A DNA stretch of 64,000 nt from contig VXIS01000046.1 of NCBI GenBank assembly GCA_008704415.1, positions 124,001 through 188,000 of the forward strand, given 5' to 3'. A model generated the notes under the pieces. The model was given only the letters and a program-made list of their open reading frames with translations. It was not told the origin of the DNA and searched no databases. Each line of letters begins with the position of its first letter. Positions within the stretch are counted from its first letter, which is position 1. The position numbers and the translations under genes are program-made. Origin of the DNA: Sphaerosporella brunnea (taxonomy: Eukaryota > Ascomycota > Pezizomycetes > Pezizales > Pyronemataceae). Positions 1 to 13,500 of this stretch are shown here, piece after piece.

Positions 1-797
1 TCGTTCGTCTGCCTTGCGTGGAGTCCGATACTGGTCGAAAATGACTTCGAAAAGGCAAAAGCTGAGCAGGACTGAATTCTCCGGGCTTGAGATGCGTGGC
101 CGCCTTCTTGTCTGCAGATTTCTGACATTTTCTGCTTTCCAGACTCTGCTTAGATGCCGATTGCGAAAGCCTTCGTGCGTGGGCATGCGCCTGATGCTTC
201 TTCCTGCACCTTCATACATAGCATAGTTAGATACGCTAGTTTAGATACCAATTTACACAATCGTGATGTTCAACGGTAAGTTTGGGGTTGCCGTACATTT
301 TGCCTGTTTAATGCTATGGCCATGCTATGCTGGCAAGGCAGGCCGGACTGCCGCATTGATTGCCAGCAAAAAGAGGGCACCAATAGCAATTGCAATCGAT
401 CCGCAAATGAAAATCCAATCTCTGACCACATCTCCGGGCTCGGCGTTCCAATCAATCCACGCCGCCGTGCATGAAGCCTTGCATGACAGCCAGATCGTCT
501 GGGCGCTGCTGTCATATGCCTAGGTACATGTGAAGCGTTGCAGTTTGATTTGCATCACAGCTGGCAAGGTGGGAACGGGCGGGGCAGGACCGAGCTTAAT
601 CGATAGTTCTGTATCGAGTGCGGCAGCAGCGGCGCCGGAGGCCTGTACGGATATAAGGTCGGGAGGTTGATGCGGGGAAAGGCGAAGGGCTGGCTGGCTG
701 GAGAATCGATGGGCACGTTGTCTTACACTTTGACAGCATCTCCAACCTCCATCGACATCGCAACTACCACAACAAACCGCTCCACCCCAATCCCCGC
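1..797. other. left edge and MTHFR upstream region, no certain gene
   Basis: No recognisable family. A reading frame on the minus strand is open from about 215 off the left edge, and a plus frame is open from 14 to 226 over the same bases, so at most one can be real. Neither shows a motif. The last few hundred bases should hold the MTHFR promoter and leader. Confidence 0.4.
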
Positions 798-2876
798 ATG
801 GCCATGGAGAAAATCGTCGACAAGATCGCGGCCCTGCCGCCAGGCGAACGTTTCCACAGTCTGGAATTCTTCCCGCCAAAGACGGATATGGCACGTTCCG
901 ACCCGCCCGCCGTCTCCCCCGCCCCATGCTAATCAACCACCACAGGGGTTTCAAAACCTTTCCGCACGTCTAGAGCGTATGGCGCAAGCTCTGCGCCCTC
1001 TCTTCGTAACAGTAACTTGGGGCGCTGGCGGCAGCACCTCCGCGAAGTCCCTCCAACTCGCCGAGATCTGCCAACGCGACCTAAACCTGACGACCTGTCT
1101 GCACCTAACATGCACCAACATGTCGAAGAAAGTTCTCGACGACGCGCTGGAGTCCGCAAAGCGAATCGGCATCCGCAACATTCTAGCCCTGCGCGGAGAC
1201 CCTCCACGAGACGAGGAGTATTTCAATACCAAAGAAGAGGTAGAGGGAGAGGAGGGACAGAGAGAGTTTGTGTGGGCTATAGATCTGGTCCGTTACATCC
1301 GCGAGAAGTATGGCGACTACTTCTGTATCGGTGTAGCTGCGTACCCGGAGGGATACGCGGAGGGTACTTGCCCGGAACACCAGGACCCAAAGCGAGACCT
1401 CCCCTACCTCATCGATAAAGTAAAAGCCGGCGCAGACTTTATCATGACGCAATTGTTCTACGACGCGGAAAGGTATCTTGACTTCGAGGCACTGCTGCGC
1501 AATGATCCCTCGGGAGTGTTCAAGGACATCACGATCCTCCCAGGGTTGATGCCGATACAGAGCTACACCATCCTCCGACGGACGACGAAGCTTTCAAATG
1601 CCACCCTGCCGCAGAGTATACAAGAACGCCTGGAGGGCATCAAGGGCGACGACGCAAAGGTGAAGAAAGTTGGTATCGAGATCCTTTCCGAGATCATAGA
1701 TCGTCTGTGCACCGGACTTCCCAACCCGGACCGAAGACCCCAAGGCTTCCATTTCTACACCTTGAACCTCGAAAAAGTCGTCTCCTTCGTCCTAGAACGC
1801 TGCGGACTGATCCCGGCGCACGACGAGGACGCAATCGTCGAAGAAGAAACGACGGACACGATAATAATCAACGGCCAACGGCGGGACCGGCGAACCTCGA
1901 GTCTCGCGGACCCCAACAACCACGTAATTGTTGACAAAGTAGAGGGGCGGCGAGAAAGCTGTACACTACTGGAAGCAGCCAAGCAAGCGGGATTCCTCAA
2001 AACCGCCGAGCACCCCGAAGTAACGCTTGCGATCTCGGAGGGCGAGGGAGCCCTGGGTCGAGAAGCGACCTGGGATGACTTCCCTAACGGACGCTTCGGA
2101 GATGCACGCTCTCCCGCCTTCGGTGACATCGACGGCTACGGACCGTCGCTGCACATGAGCCACTCGCAGGCACAAAATCTCTGGGGTTTCCCCGTCACCG
2201 TCGAAGACATCAACAATCTCTTCGTGCGGCACATCACCGGCGACCTCTCGGCCATCCCTTGGAGCGAGCAGGGCCTCAACGACGAGTCGAAAGTCATCCA
2301 GCAGCAACTGGTCTCTCTCAACCGCAAGGGCTGGTGGACAGTCGCCTCGCAACCCGCCGTAAACAGCTGCCGCAGCGACGACCCCACGTTCGGCTGGGGC
2401 CCCCCCGGCGGTTTCGTCTTCCAGAAGGCCTTCGTGGAGTTCTTTTGTCCCGACGAAGACCTGGTGCGCATCCAGGCGAAACTCAAGGAGATGGGAGATG
2501 GCGCCGTGAGCTTTTATGCCGCTAATAATAAGGGCGAGTATAGAAGCAATATGCCGCCAAGCGATGAGAGTCTGAATGCAGTTACTTGGGGAGTTTTCAC
2601 CGGGAAAGAGTATGCCCCCCTCTCTAATTGCCCTCTCCCCCCCGTAGCTGATGAAGGCACAGAATTATTACACCGACGATCATCGAGGAAGTCAACTTCA
2701 TGGCATGGAAAGAGGAGGCATTCAGTATCTGGCACGAGTGGAGCAGAGTATACCCGCCGCGCTCGCCAACGGCTGCATTCCTGGCCAACGTCGCAAGTAC
2801 CTACTGGCTCGTCAACATCATCCACCACGATTTCCCGGAGGCGGACTCGCTGTGGAGTTTACTGGAGGGATTGTAA
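798..2876 (+). CDS. methylenetetrahydrofolate reductase (MET12-type)
   Basis: Flavoprotein that reduces 5,10-methylene-THF to 5-methyl-THF, the methyl donor for methionine synthesis; cytosolic. Exons 798-890, 946-2609 and 2663-2876 give 656 aa, normal for the fungal two-domain enzyme. The N-terminal TIM-barrel domain (about 1-300) shows the FFPPKT strand, a TVTWGAGGST segment, HLTCTNM, NILALRGDPPRDEE and DFIMTQLFYDAE. The C-terminal fungal/animal regulatory domain carries FPNGRFGDARSPAFGDIDGYG and ends in a conserved WLVNI segment. Details resemble yeast Met12 more than Met13, an inference from memory of both. Intron 1 (891-945) appears to use a GC donor; the only in-frame GT alternative (912) would leave a 34-nt intron. 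Intron 2 is GT-AG, 53 nt. ATG 798 is the first in frame; ATG 804 is the alternative start. Confidence 0.93.
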
Positions 2877-3432
2877 GAGGGAGGACATGGATGGGGGAGC
2901 GCTTGTATATATCATGGGGTTTATTTTGGATCAGGACATCGTTGTGTATCATATATCACTTCATTGAGCAAGATGGCAGTTACAAAATGAACCGCCCATG
3001 CACCACAAAGCCGTGTGTATATAGAACTATGAGTAAATGAGGTAAAAAAGGAAACCAGGTATTCTGACATTAAGCATTTCCTCGTTTCGGCGTCCCATAA
3101 TCCATCAAACGAATCCTCCCTCATACAATAAAAAAAAACAACGCAAACAAGAAGCGCAATCATAAATCGTCAATCTAGACCTTGAAAAAAGAAGAAACAA
3201 CCCGCTGTTGGAGGTGAGCAGGTAGCCTTGCAAAAACAGGAGCAGAAGGAACCGGGGTAGCAGTACTCGAAGAATTAGCAGTAGCAAAGATCTCAACAGG
3301 AAAAGGTCTCGCCCAGCCCTTCGTCTCTTCATCTAAGCTTTCTAGCCATTGCATCATGAGTCCATCCCCGTTCCTCTCGACCCGATCATCATTCACCACA
3401 TCCACACCGCTATTCATCCTCTCATTCGGTTT
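2877..3432. other. convergent 3' region between MTHFR and VPS1
   Basis: No gene seen. A/T-rich tracts here fit the 3' UTRs and poly(A) regions of the two converging genes. Confidence 0.5.
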
Positions 3433-6033
3433 CTAACCCACGCTGCTGACGATCTCCTGCGCCTTCGTGAGGGATTCCACCATCTGCTGGCACTCCTTTC
3501 GTCTCCGCACGGTGTAGTCGCTTTCCTTCAGCAGGCTGTCCAGCTCGTCGGATTTGTAAAGATTCTCCAGAAGCTCGCGCTGCATTTCCTCCTTCGAGAA
3601 TCTACGAGAATCAGCATCGAAATACTTTGACGATAGCGCGAAGCACTTACTGCACAAGGTTCAGCATGATGGCCTTGGGAACCATGTCGATCATGGTCCT
3701 CTTGACGATGTTGTAGTAGGACTGAATCAACAATTCTTGTACTGTCAGTATTCTTCTGCGGCACCTCTCCGCAGTGGATGAACTTACTGATAACCTCGAC
3801 CTCCAAGTTCTCACGGTCAGATAGAGTTCCAGACGCCATCAGCTTCGCTGGGGGAGGCTCCATAGCGGCCATCTTCTTCTTGTTCTTTGCGGCAAAGAAC
3901 GAGAAGAAGAAGCCTTCCTTCTCACCGTCCAAGGCCTGGGGATTTGGCGAGTCCCTGCCGCTTCCCGGTAAAGGTTTGCCAGTCTTGGGGTCAACTTGTA
4001 CGGGCTTCGAGGCACTATGTCTCTCGTTGACGATCGCCATCGCCTGTGAGGCCAAGCATTAGTCTCATACTCCAACAAAAAGGAACGATGTAATTTTACT
4101 CTGTGGCCGTTGATAAAGTCGGGGTGACCGGTGTTGATGTAGCACGTCTCCATTGCGACCAGGTCGGCGACCAGCTTGTTTGTAGGTACCATGGCCTTCT
4201 TGAAGAACTGGATGACGACTTGGTAGAACTTCTCCTTGAGTTGCGGGTATCGCCTAAAGAACTGTTTCTGAAGAAGCTGGGATAATATCCGCACCAGTTC
4301 ATCGTACACCAAACTAGCACATTTCAGACTGGGGTCCTCAAGTCGCTTGATCTGTTGCTTGACGATGAGCTCAAATGCGGTGGTCCCCACGAACAAGGCA
4401 GGCGACGAGCCAGATGAGTTGTACAATAGCGTTCGGATGTGAGGATCCTTAACGTCATCGAATGGATCCACGGCCTTGATACCATTGGAGTACAATTCGT
4501 GGAACACAAAACTGATACGAGCACCACCAGACAGCTCAGCACTAGACAGCTCTTGGTTATTTCCTTCCAGGACAGTACGGTATTCATTGCAAAACTCGGT
4601 AATGATGTTGAGGACAATGGTGGCGCTGTTGCCAAGCAGAGAATCACCGAGTTGGGCGAGCTCAGCTTGGTATTTGGCGAGCGAAGCCTGGATACGAGTC
4701 TTGATCTCAGGAAGGGTATTTTTGATGTGCATCATGAGAATCTGCGACTTATTGTTAGACTGGGACATCTAATGTGGGGCGCGTTGTGAGCTGCCGTACC
4801 ATGTTCAGCTTGCGGGCAAGGTATGGTGTTCCGCAGTAAGTGTGCTTGTTTCTGTATGCGCGATGGTTCTCAAAGAAGGCTTTCTCGTGCTCCAACGCCG
4901 CCGAAATAGCTTTTCGGTTGTCGATATCACGCTGTCCACGGTTCACAACAGGAACATAACCTAGCCGCAGAGGAATAATACGACCGGCAAGAATATCGAC
5001 GACATCAGTTCCCTCATCCATCAAATCGATCTTGGTCAGAACGCCGATAGTCCTTTGTCCTACAACCTGTCAGGAACACGTAATGCCATGGCTTCAGGGA
5101 GCTCTAACCATCAGGATCTACCTCACGCGCCAACTTGAGACCATCCGAGTTCGCCAAATCTGTGTTGGCGGCGGTGACAGCAAGAATAATCGAGTTGGTC
5201 TTCTGGATGTGCTTCAACACCATATCTCTGATCTGACGCTCGATGTCGGCCGGCTGATCTCCAACAGGCACCTTTGTCAACCCGGGAAGATCCACCAGCG
5301 TAAGCGTCAAAACACGCGGCGAGAATATGCGAAGACCGATCGGCTTAGGAGAAAGGTTGACATTTTTGCCCGCCTTTGCTTCAGTTTCGCGGATGATCTC
5401 TTCGCGAATCTTGTTGAAATCATAGAACTTCTGGCCTGGAATGTGAAGGAACTCGCCCCACTCATCGGCATTCGCTGCAGAGTCGTTGCCCGTGTTGATC
5501 TCGCCGTTCTCGCCGTTCACTGTTGTCGCAGCAGGACGGTTGATAAGTTGAAGAACCTGTTAGGCGGTTAGTATACACGACGACCCGGAGAGAGCGCGTC
5601 GTGCTCACCAGAGGCCGTCTCGTCACGATACCGGTTCCTCGGGGAAGGCTATCGCAACTCCTGTCAGTATGATCTGTCCCGCCGCTATTGAAAGGCGCCA
5701 TACAAATCTCTTCCGACAATGTTTTCCAGAACGGAACTCTTTCCACTCGACTGAGATCCAACAACGACGATTTGGGGCAGATCGATGGGATTGTTGACCT
5801 GGAAAGTCGTGAGAGTTAGCAAAATGTCAAGCTCAGAAAGGGGGGACGGGAGCTAGCTTACCCCCACAGTCGCGAAGACATCTTGTAGCTTGTTGACAAG
5901 TGTAATCAAGCCAGGGTCATTTACGTTAATACTCCTGGTGCTGTTAGTTCCCTATATCCAGCTTTCGTGATGGCGGGGGAGAGGGCAGAGAGAGGACTCG
6001 GGGAGGAGCGAAGACGCACGTTGGCTGTGACAT
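3433..6033 (-). CDS. VPS1: dynamin-like GTPase Vps1
   Basis: Large GTPase of the dynamin superfamily, acting in vacuolar protein sorting, endosomal fission and peroxisome division. Ten exons on the minus strand (6033-6020, 5934-5862, 5798-5704, 5648-5609, 5556-5109, 5059-4800, 4741-4100, 4043-3788, 3735-3651, 3601-3433) join in frame to 693 aa, the usual fungal Vps1 length. GTPase motifs: P-loop GSQSSGKS at 43-50, switch I segment [18 protein letters not shown] at 163-166, TKID at 232-235. The middle/stalk domain follows, then a variable insert with [12 protein letters not shown] and a C-terminal GTPase effector domain ending in a coiled coil. No PH or proline-rich domain, as expected for Vps1. 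The first coding exon has only 14 nt (MSQP plus two bases), so the start depends on that splice. Confidence 0.95.
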
Positions 6034-9000
6034 GAGCGCAGGTGTAGAATAAGGAGCCGCTAAAACCGAAGTAAGATGTGGGTATTGATAGCAGAGCAGC
6101 TGCTTCGAGACGAAGAGGTTTCTCGAAGTGAAGGAGATGATTGATGCGTTACTGGCGATAGCGGGGTTGTGGATGATCTGTGGGTTTTGGGGGGAGGTTA
6201 TGCGTTGTTAGATCTCCAGAACTTATCGTTTAGCGCAACATCCACGTGACAGCTGTCAGAGCAAGGATTGTGGGCGACGACTTGCGAACTCCAACTCAGC
6301 TCCTACGCGTCCCCGCTACTTGAACATGACTCTGCCTCATGGGTTCTTCAAAAACGGCCGATGACTGGAAAGGAGCCCCTCTGGGATTACTCTATCGTGA
6401 AGCAACCTACTTAGTATGCAACCGCGTTGGAATCATACGGAAGGCCCACTGCATGAGCAGAAGAATGAGGCATTGTGGCATCGTCTCTTCGACTGTTTCC
6501 TGAAGCGGAGAACGACACCAAATCGCACCCATCCATGCGACGGAGCCCACCAATCACACCAGGGTTCTGTCGAGGTTCTTCGTTGACTGAGGCATTCCCG
6601 TTGCAAACGGTTCCATAGTTGGTAACGCAATGGATATTGGGGAACATGGCGCTATTGTACGTTGCGGCCCTCCTTCAGCTCTCGCAGTTGTTTTCTACAC
6701 ACTTAAAGGCGTCGCTGATTCAGATATGGGCCCCAATTTATTCGTGGTGGGTAGTCCTCATTGAGGATAATTGTGTGGGCTCATGCCGAAAATTATGATA
6801 TTGTGTTTTGCAGTTGCTAGAAACCTCCTTAGATGGCAGGGCCTTCTGCAAGGGAGCCCGATCAAAATCTTCGTTAAAACGGGCTCACAATGACTCAGTC
6901 TACTTCCTCAAAGCAGTTGACGGTGATTTTGTCGCTTCAATAATGTCACGTTAAAGATCGTTATTGGCCAGCTTCCAGGGACCATATGAATCCACTCTAT
7001 GACAGCGGGCCCCATTTTTTTTTGGAGCGGTCTGAACTTATTCTTCATCGAAGAGTGCTAAAACATCTGGCTGCAGGGTACATTCCAGCGTGGCGCATGT
7101 CGGTTGTCATTAGTGCGATGACCTCCGGTGATTCACGCCAGCCTTGGCCGTGATCGCAATCGTGTTTGGCGGAAACTCTGGCGATCTCTGTATAGGCCAC
7201 CTCCAAACACCCTGGTGAAAGTCGATGAGGTGCGAAAATTCATACGAATGCAAATTGTCCGCCCATATCTTTGACCGAGACGTCCTTCTCGGCATCCGCC
7301 AATGGAAATCTCCCCAGGACCAAAGTCCGCAGAACTTTCTTTAAACACAATCTACGTTTGCGCCAGCACCACACACGGTGTTCCAGTTGGATGGAAGCTT
7401 GAGTCCAACCGGTGTCGTCCCAGATCCCTGTGCACATCTCCCGCCGCCAAACGCCATCCCTGCACGCTGCGGGAAGACCCCCGTGAAAAAGACGGAAATT
7501 AACGTGATGCTGAGATGAGACTCCACAACGTGGACACTTCTGACAGCTGATGGATCACTTCTCGGCGCTTGATATTGCATACCATCGAGATCCTGCGTAC
7601 CGCATGATTGGGGAAAAGGAAGGGGGGGGGGGGGTAACACGCAAACGACATCAAACCATACAAACAAAGAGTCTCAGACCTAGGAGTCGGCAGTGGTCGA
7701 CATCGTTGGATCTGAACGAGGCAAGATTGTAAACGCACCAATCGAGTCCCCTCATTTGTAAGTACATGCAATCCACAAAACCCATACTTTGGGAGGCTCA
7801 TCAGTGGCAGGAATCAAATTATTCTTCCAGTACTTACTGGGCACACCATACCTCAAAGCAAGTGGGAAAAGAAGGACTTCCGACCGATGTTGGTCTTTTC
7901 AGGCCAACAAGCGCCAGAGCCGTGAGTATCTGTTTAAGGAGTGCGCGAGCCACAGATCTGTGCTTTGTGGAGCGGGAGCTTGCATGGAAGCATCTGTGGC
8001 GGAGATCAGTGGCGGGGTTGTTCCGGGAAGATAAAGCCACCCCGGCACTGCAGTTTCTGTGAGATACCAAGATGGGCTAGGTAGGGGGGGCGGGGGGCTG
8101 TGGCTCCAGAGGATAGCTAGAGGACTTGGGAGTGAGGGGATGACCTGGTGGTCATGGCGGTCTTGTGTTTCTGGCTTTTGTCTTTCACATTGTTCATTCC
8201 TAATTGTTTCCTACGAGTTTTTTTCTTTCCTCTTTGGTATATATTCAGGGTGGCCGCTTGAGATTATGCCAAAGGCGGTGGAAAGGACAGGGCATGGGGA
8301 TGGAGGACCTGCCATAGTCTAATAGGCTGCATGCGGGCAATAAACATGATTATACACGGAATCCTTCCAGTGCATCAGCTTCGAGCCGGATATTGATAAA
8401 CAGTCGACGCTGAGGTTGGTGATGCAAAAGAAGGGCCTTGTTTCTGTTTGAGAACCCAGTGTTGCAGCCTGGCTTTGAACCTCAGAGTACCTTACGGACG
8501 TTTACTTCCACCCAAATTAATTTTTCTGCAATCCCCTTCGAAGCTTCACCAGCACTACCAACCACGGCAGTCCTTCATAACAAACCGGCACCAAGAACTT
8601 GTCAGAAATATAATTGCCGGAGAGACTACGGGACATTTAAATGTTCCTCCGATTAAACTTTTTACCAGTCAGATCACTGGCACCAGCAACCCGGGTCGGC
8701 GACATTCCAAGATCTGCCAGCTACTTCATTTATGCATGATGCCGGCCAGATGGATACCGCATCTCTCGATCTGATGTTATGCAAGGGCCTGTCTTACCAG
8801 CCACCCCGCAAGTCGGCCTAGTATCCGAAATGGTGGTGCGGGGCCGTAACAGCACTTCTCCATGGGGCATGATTATTTCCTTCACGAAAAAATCTTGCCA
8901 GTATTTTCAGCATCATTTTAATATCGAGCATTGGGCAAATAAATCAGGTGAGGGTCGTTACCATGCACTTATGTACTCCAGAGGATCTCGAATGCACGCA

Positions 9001-10562
9001 TGCCACCGGCAGATCATGATAGCCGGCAGATTCGCAGAACATCCGCTCCAACCGCAAACTGTCATGATAACACTGGCAATAAGGTGATGTGAGCTATTTC
9101 GGGTTCAAGTGGTACCAAAAAAGCATCGCAGCCTCTCCTCTGCCTCCACATGCAGGGCCATGGACAAACGGGCGGCCTTTCGGGTTGTGGGAGTGGGCCC
9201 TGATTTGGCAGAAGTCCGTCGACTGCTGACTCTGTTGGACTTTGACGCAAGATTGCACTGAATTGCATCGGAGACCGACGCACGCTGCAAGCCTGCCGGG
9301 GTTTAATAAGAACGTGGCTCTGCGAGCTATGCAGGGAGGTTCGAAGTAGCTTTTCGAACACCGGCTTGCTTCGGAACTTGAGGGTAAAACTGCACGTTCC
9401 CTATGCATTCATATCCATGACGCTGCATTCCATTGCACTGGATCACTGTCGCCGCCACGGGTTATGGGTCAAAATGTCGAAAGCACAACAGCAGTTCGGC
9501 ATTGAAACTGCACATCGCAGCTGACATGGAATATGGCTTAGGCTTCTTTCCCTGCAGTGAGCGGTATGCATCCGCATCATTTGGAACTGAAAGTTATCAG
9601 GCATTCGAACTTTCCTCAAGGCCCTCACGAGCCCTTGTGGCCCAGTCAGGCAACAGTCAGGGCTCAGGACTTCCCGCCGACATCAGATAAACCTTGAATA
9701 CCTAACCGAAGCACGTTGTCAGCCTACAGGTCGTTGCTGCTAAGGTTTAGCCTTTGCATTTGCAAAATGCACAGCCTCCCCGGTTTGGCTGTCACGATGT
9801 TGTGAAACCTCCCTCACCGCATCCTCGAGATCCCGAATAACAAACGCAAATAGAAATCTGCGGGGAACGGAACGCACCGCGGCTGGCTCATGGATTCTAC
9901 GTACTGGTTAACCACAGAGAACATGGATTGTGGCGTCATCAGCCACTGCATGAACTGCAGAGTGGATTTCCAGCATTTCTCATGGGTGCTGTGTTTTCGT
10001 GTTTTTTGGGATTCGGAATTCACACCGCGAACTCTGCCCACTGCACGTACCTCTCGACTGGCCGTGCTTGCGATCGTCCGCGTGTGAGCGAGCACTTGAT
10101 ACTACCCTATGCTTCTGCCCGCGTACGGAAAGGTTTGCATTCCATGCACGTCCATGGCGCAATCCGGAATGCGCAGTCATTTCGGTTCAGATCGAGCTAA
10201 CAGAAAGCGACGCGCAGGTAGTGATATGCCTTTTTCTTCGTAAGGAAGGCTTGCATCGCGATATTATTCGGAACAGAGGAGGGGTGAAGATGCCTGTATT
10301 GTCATAGTACATAGTTCCATCCAACCACTCGTCGCACGAGCAAGCAGCAGCAATTAAAATCGCCGTACATATCCCGTCATCGATCCCATCCCTCATTCTC
10401 GAGCCCCGTTCGAGTCCACGAGCCCACGCAATCCGTCTTTCACTCGTTTTCACCGCCCGTCGTTTTTACCGCCCGTCGTTTTCTCGCGCAGCGCCCTCGC
10501 GCAAACACCAGCTACAAACGCCATTTCTTCCACCAATTACTATGATCTCTTAAGCCACAATT
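6034..10562. other. 4.5 kb gene-poor stretch
   Basis: Upstream of both VPS1 (-) and the 1257-aa protein gene (+). Reading frames are short, overlap on both strands and show no family, consistent splice pattern or codon bias. A 13-G run lies at 7622-7634. It may hold long regulatory DNA, a long 5' leader or a non-coding transcript; sequence alone does not show which. Confidence 0.4.
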
Positions 10563-13500
10563 ATGGCCCACTCTCCTGCGATCGACGGCGTGAGTTCCGT
10601 AGCGTTTCACACGGAGTACAGCGACGATGGGAGTGTGCACAGCCAGTATTTGAGGGATGAAACGGAGGCCTTCTACTACAATCATGTATCCGGTCCCACG
10701 GCGGCGTCATCTGCGCCATTTTACTACGACAGCCCACAACCGCCGGCAGCAACGGTTCCTGGCTCTCGCATCTCCCAGAGCATCGAGAATCCGCTTTCAA
10801 AACACTCCCAGTTCACGCTACACACACCACTCCCTACCAACACTGAATATGTCGACCCATTCATTGCGGTCAAGGAAATGCTGTGGCTTTTGCCTGGTAT
10901 CAACAATATCGTCAGCAATACGTTGGACAGAATGGAGAAGGCGTTCGCCTACAACTCCGTTTACTTCCTGAGGGTCATTCTGGATCTGCAATCCTTGTAC
11001 ATTCCGATGAAGCCTGCACCAGCCGTGGACGCCATTCTTACAGAAGATCGCATTCTCAGAATAGCGACTGTGCTTTCCGGCAGACTAGCTAAGAAAGAGA
11101 GTGATACTACGTCGCTTTCGCGAGAGTTGCAATTACGGACCCTCATATCTGCACTTTCTCTATTGCATCAGCTGGACGTTGGGAAGCTGAACGGCGACAT
11201 CTACGCCAAGCTACTACGAGATGTCACGGAACGGGATGCAGAGAATGAGGCCAGACAGGCCAAAGGTGGCCCGGATAGCTTTAGGACTGGCGAGAATGAA
11301 TTCCTCACTCGATATGCTTGTGACCTCATACGATGCCTTCCGAATGATTTTCCAGTCATCGGGGAGCTGAACCAAGAGGCCATCCATTTTTTGTTCGCAG
11401 CGGGCTTCATTGTGAGTAATCCCATGCGCCACAGTATGTTCTGTGTTACTCACATATCACAAGAATCAATTGGAGCAGCAGCCGAGTAGGAAAACCATAA
11501 GTGAGATCTTTGCTCGAGTGACAGCGCCGCCCTCGCGGTGGCACAAAGATATGCGCCATCTGTACGAAGGTACTGTTGGAGCGATATTTCTACACCAGCT
11601 GGCGGAATCAACCCATCCGAGCAAGAACTCTCAATATGCGGATGTCCTGGCGAACGAGGTCTCCCAAACCGTGATCGAAAGGCTGGAGCTACAGCTTCAG
11701 GCTTTCAACCCCCGGCGGAAGGCTTCCGATTCGCCACACCTCAGCAGCTGGAGGGACGGCACTCGGAGTGAGATTTCAAGGTGGGAATCTCAGATGTTCA
11801 TTTGTGGCCTGTTGGATTTGCTCAGCCAACTGGTTTGCACCTTCCCGCGAAATGAGGCTATCGTAAGGGATGCAAAAGCTCTTGCCTTCATGTTAATCCG
11901 AGAGTCGGGGCAGAGAGCATTCCGATACAAAGCTGTAGGTTTCTATAACCATAAGAGTATCTGCTGTTGTTGACGAGAGGTAGTTCGAGATTATGATCAA
12001 CTCCACGCTCGGGGTCGGCGAAAAGGAATACTATGAAACGATGCGCAACCTGGAGTTCGAGATTGAGGAGACTTCAAGACCTCGTGGCACCCCCGACACA
12101 CGCACTGAAGAGGAGATCCTGGGAACACTGAGCCGAGTGGAGCAACTCAAGATCGAGAAGCGAGAGGCCATGGAACGTTGCGAAAGGAAGAATGTCCTCT
12201 CCACTGGAGCAGCAGAGTCGATGCAGCGACGTCTACAAGGGAATGCGGCTGAGAAAACGTTAGCACCTTTCGATGAAATCGTCCACATCAGCACACCATG
12301 GACTAACGAGGATGCACGCACAGCAAGCCCGGTTTCGAGCAGCATACCCAGCCAAGTACCAACGCTGTCAGTCGCGGGGCAGTCATGGGAGACCGTTTCT
12401 AGCGACAGCCCCACCACTACCACCCCCACTCATGATCAAGTAATGTCAGCGGCGCTGCCTAGCCCTACCGATACGGCCTGCCAGTCTTCCATCAGTCCCA
12501 CTGACACCTGGCAAACTGTTCTTAGTCCAAGTTCTTCTTCTTCTCACTATAACGAGGAGGAGTCTCCTGTAATTCCCGTTTCGTTTCCTTTTATGACCCA
12601 TCGCAAACTCCCTGATGCCGCCTCCGAGCCTGATACTGTCAACTACCGCGAGATGAGCCAACTCTTCTCTGCTGGCCTTTCATTGTTCGAAGAACCCATG
12701 GATGATTCCGTCAGCGGATCTCCAACCCGCCACAGCTTTTCCCGAAAGCCAGCTGCGACCCGCCACTCCTACCATTCTGCACGGGACCTCCCCTTCCGGA
12801 ATGCCCATAACCAATCCACCGAGACAGTAGAGTCTTATGTGACCGATCCGGCCAATCAAACCATTGCGGAACAATCTCCAGTCTCTGTATATGCCGAACC
12901 GCCTCTTTCCCGTCATGCTTCCTCCGAATCTAAGACCAGCTCTCTACGAAGACGAGCACGGGTGAGACGAACATGGAGTTTGCAGCTCGACAAGCCATTG
13001 CCGCCCGTCATGAGCCCCGAGATGACGAGGGAGGCTATACTGGCAGAGAATGCCCCAGAGCCAGTCCGGGCAATGCCAGCGGCAGAACCGGTTGGACGAT
13101 CAATGTCTGCCATGGGCGTGCACGATGAAATGTCTCGCCGCTCCTCCACGCATGGGTTCCGCACACCGCAAATGCCACGCTTTACCGGCTTCACGCCATT
13201 ACCGCCGATTGCAGACAACGGCGTCGAGTATATGTCTGAGCCAACCGGCCCCGCCGTGGACTACGAGGCAACCCCCATCGAGACTGTATACAAGCTTCAC
13301 TCCAAGGACTCGTGCTTTGCAACTGCGGTCTCCTCGGACACTAAGCATGCGGTGTTCCTCTCCCCGCATAGCTTCCAGGTCTTTGCAATCCCGACGCCAG
13401 AGCAGACTCCGCAACTGAAACCGAGATTCCACTACCGCCTCGGCGACTGGGAGGGTCTCAAGAAAAGTAAAGTCCGCTGGCAATACAAAGCTGCGGCCAT

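Noticed and set aside
7341..8062. Several open frames of about 65-108 codons around 7.3-8.1 kb
   Set aside because: They overlap on both strands, lack motifs and do not splice into each other convincingly.
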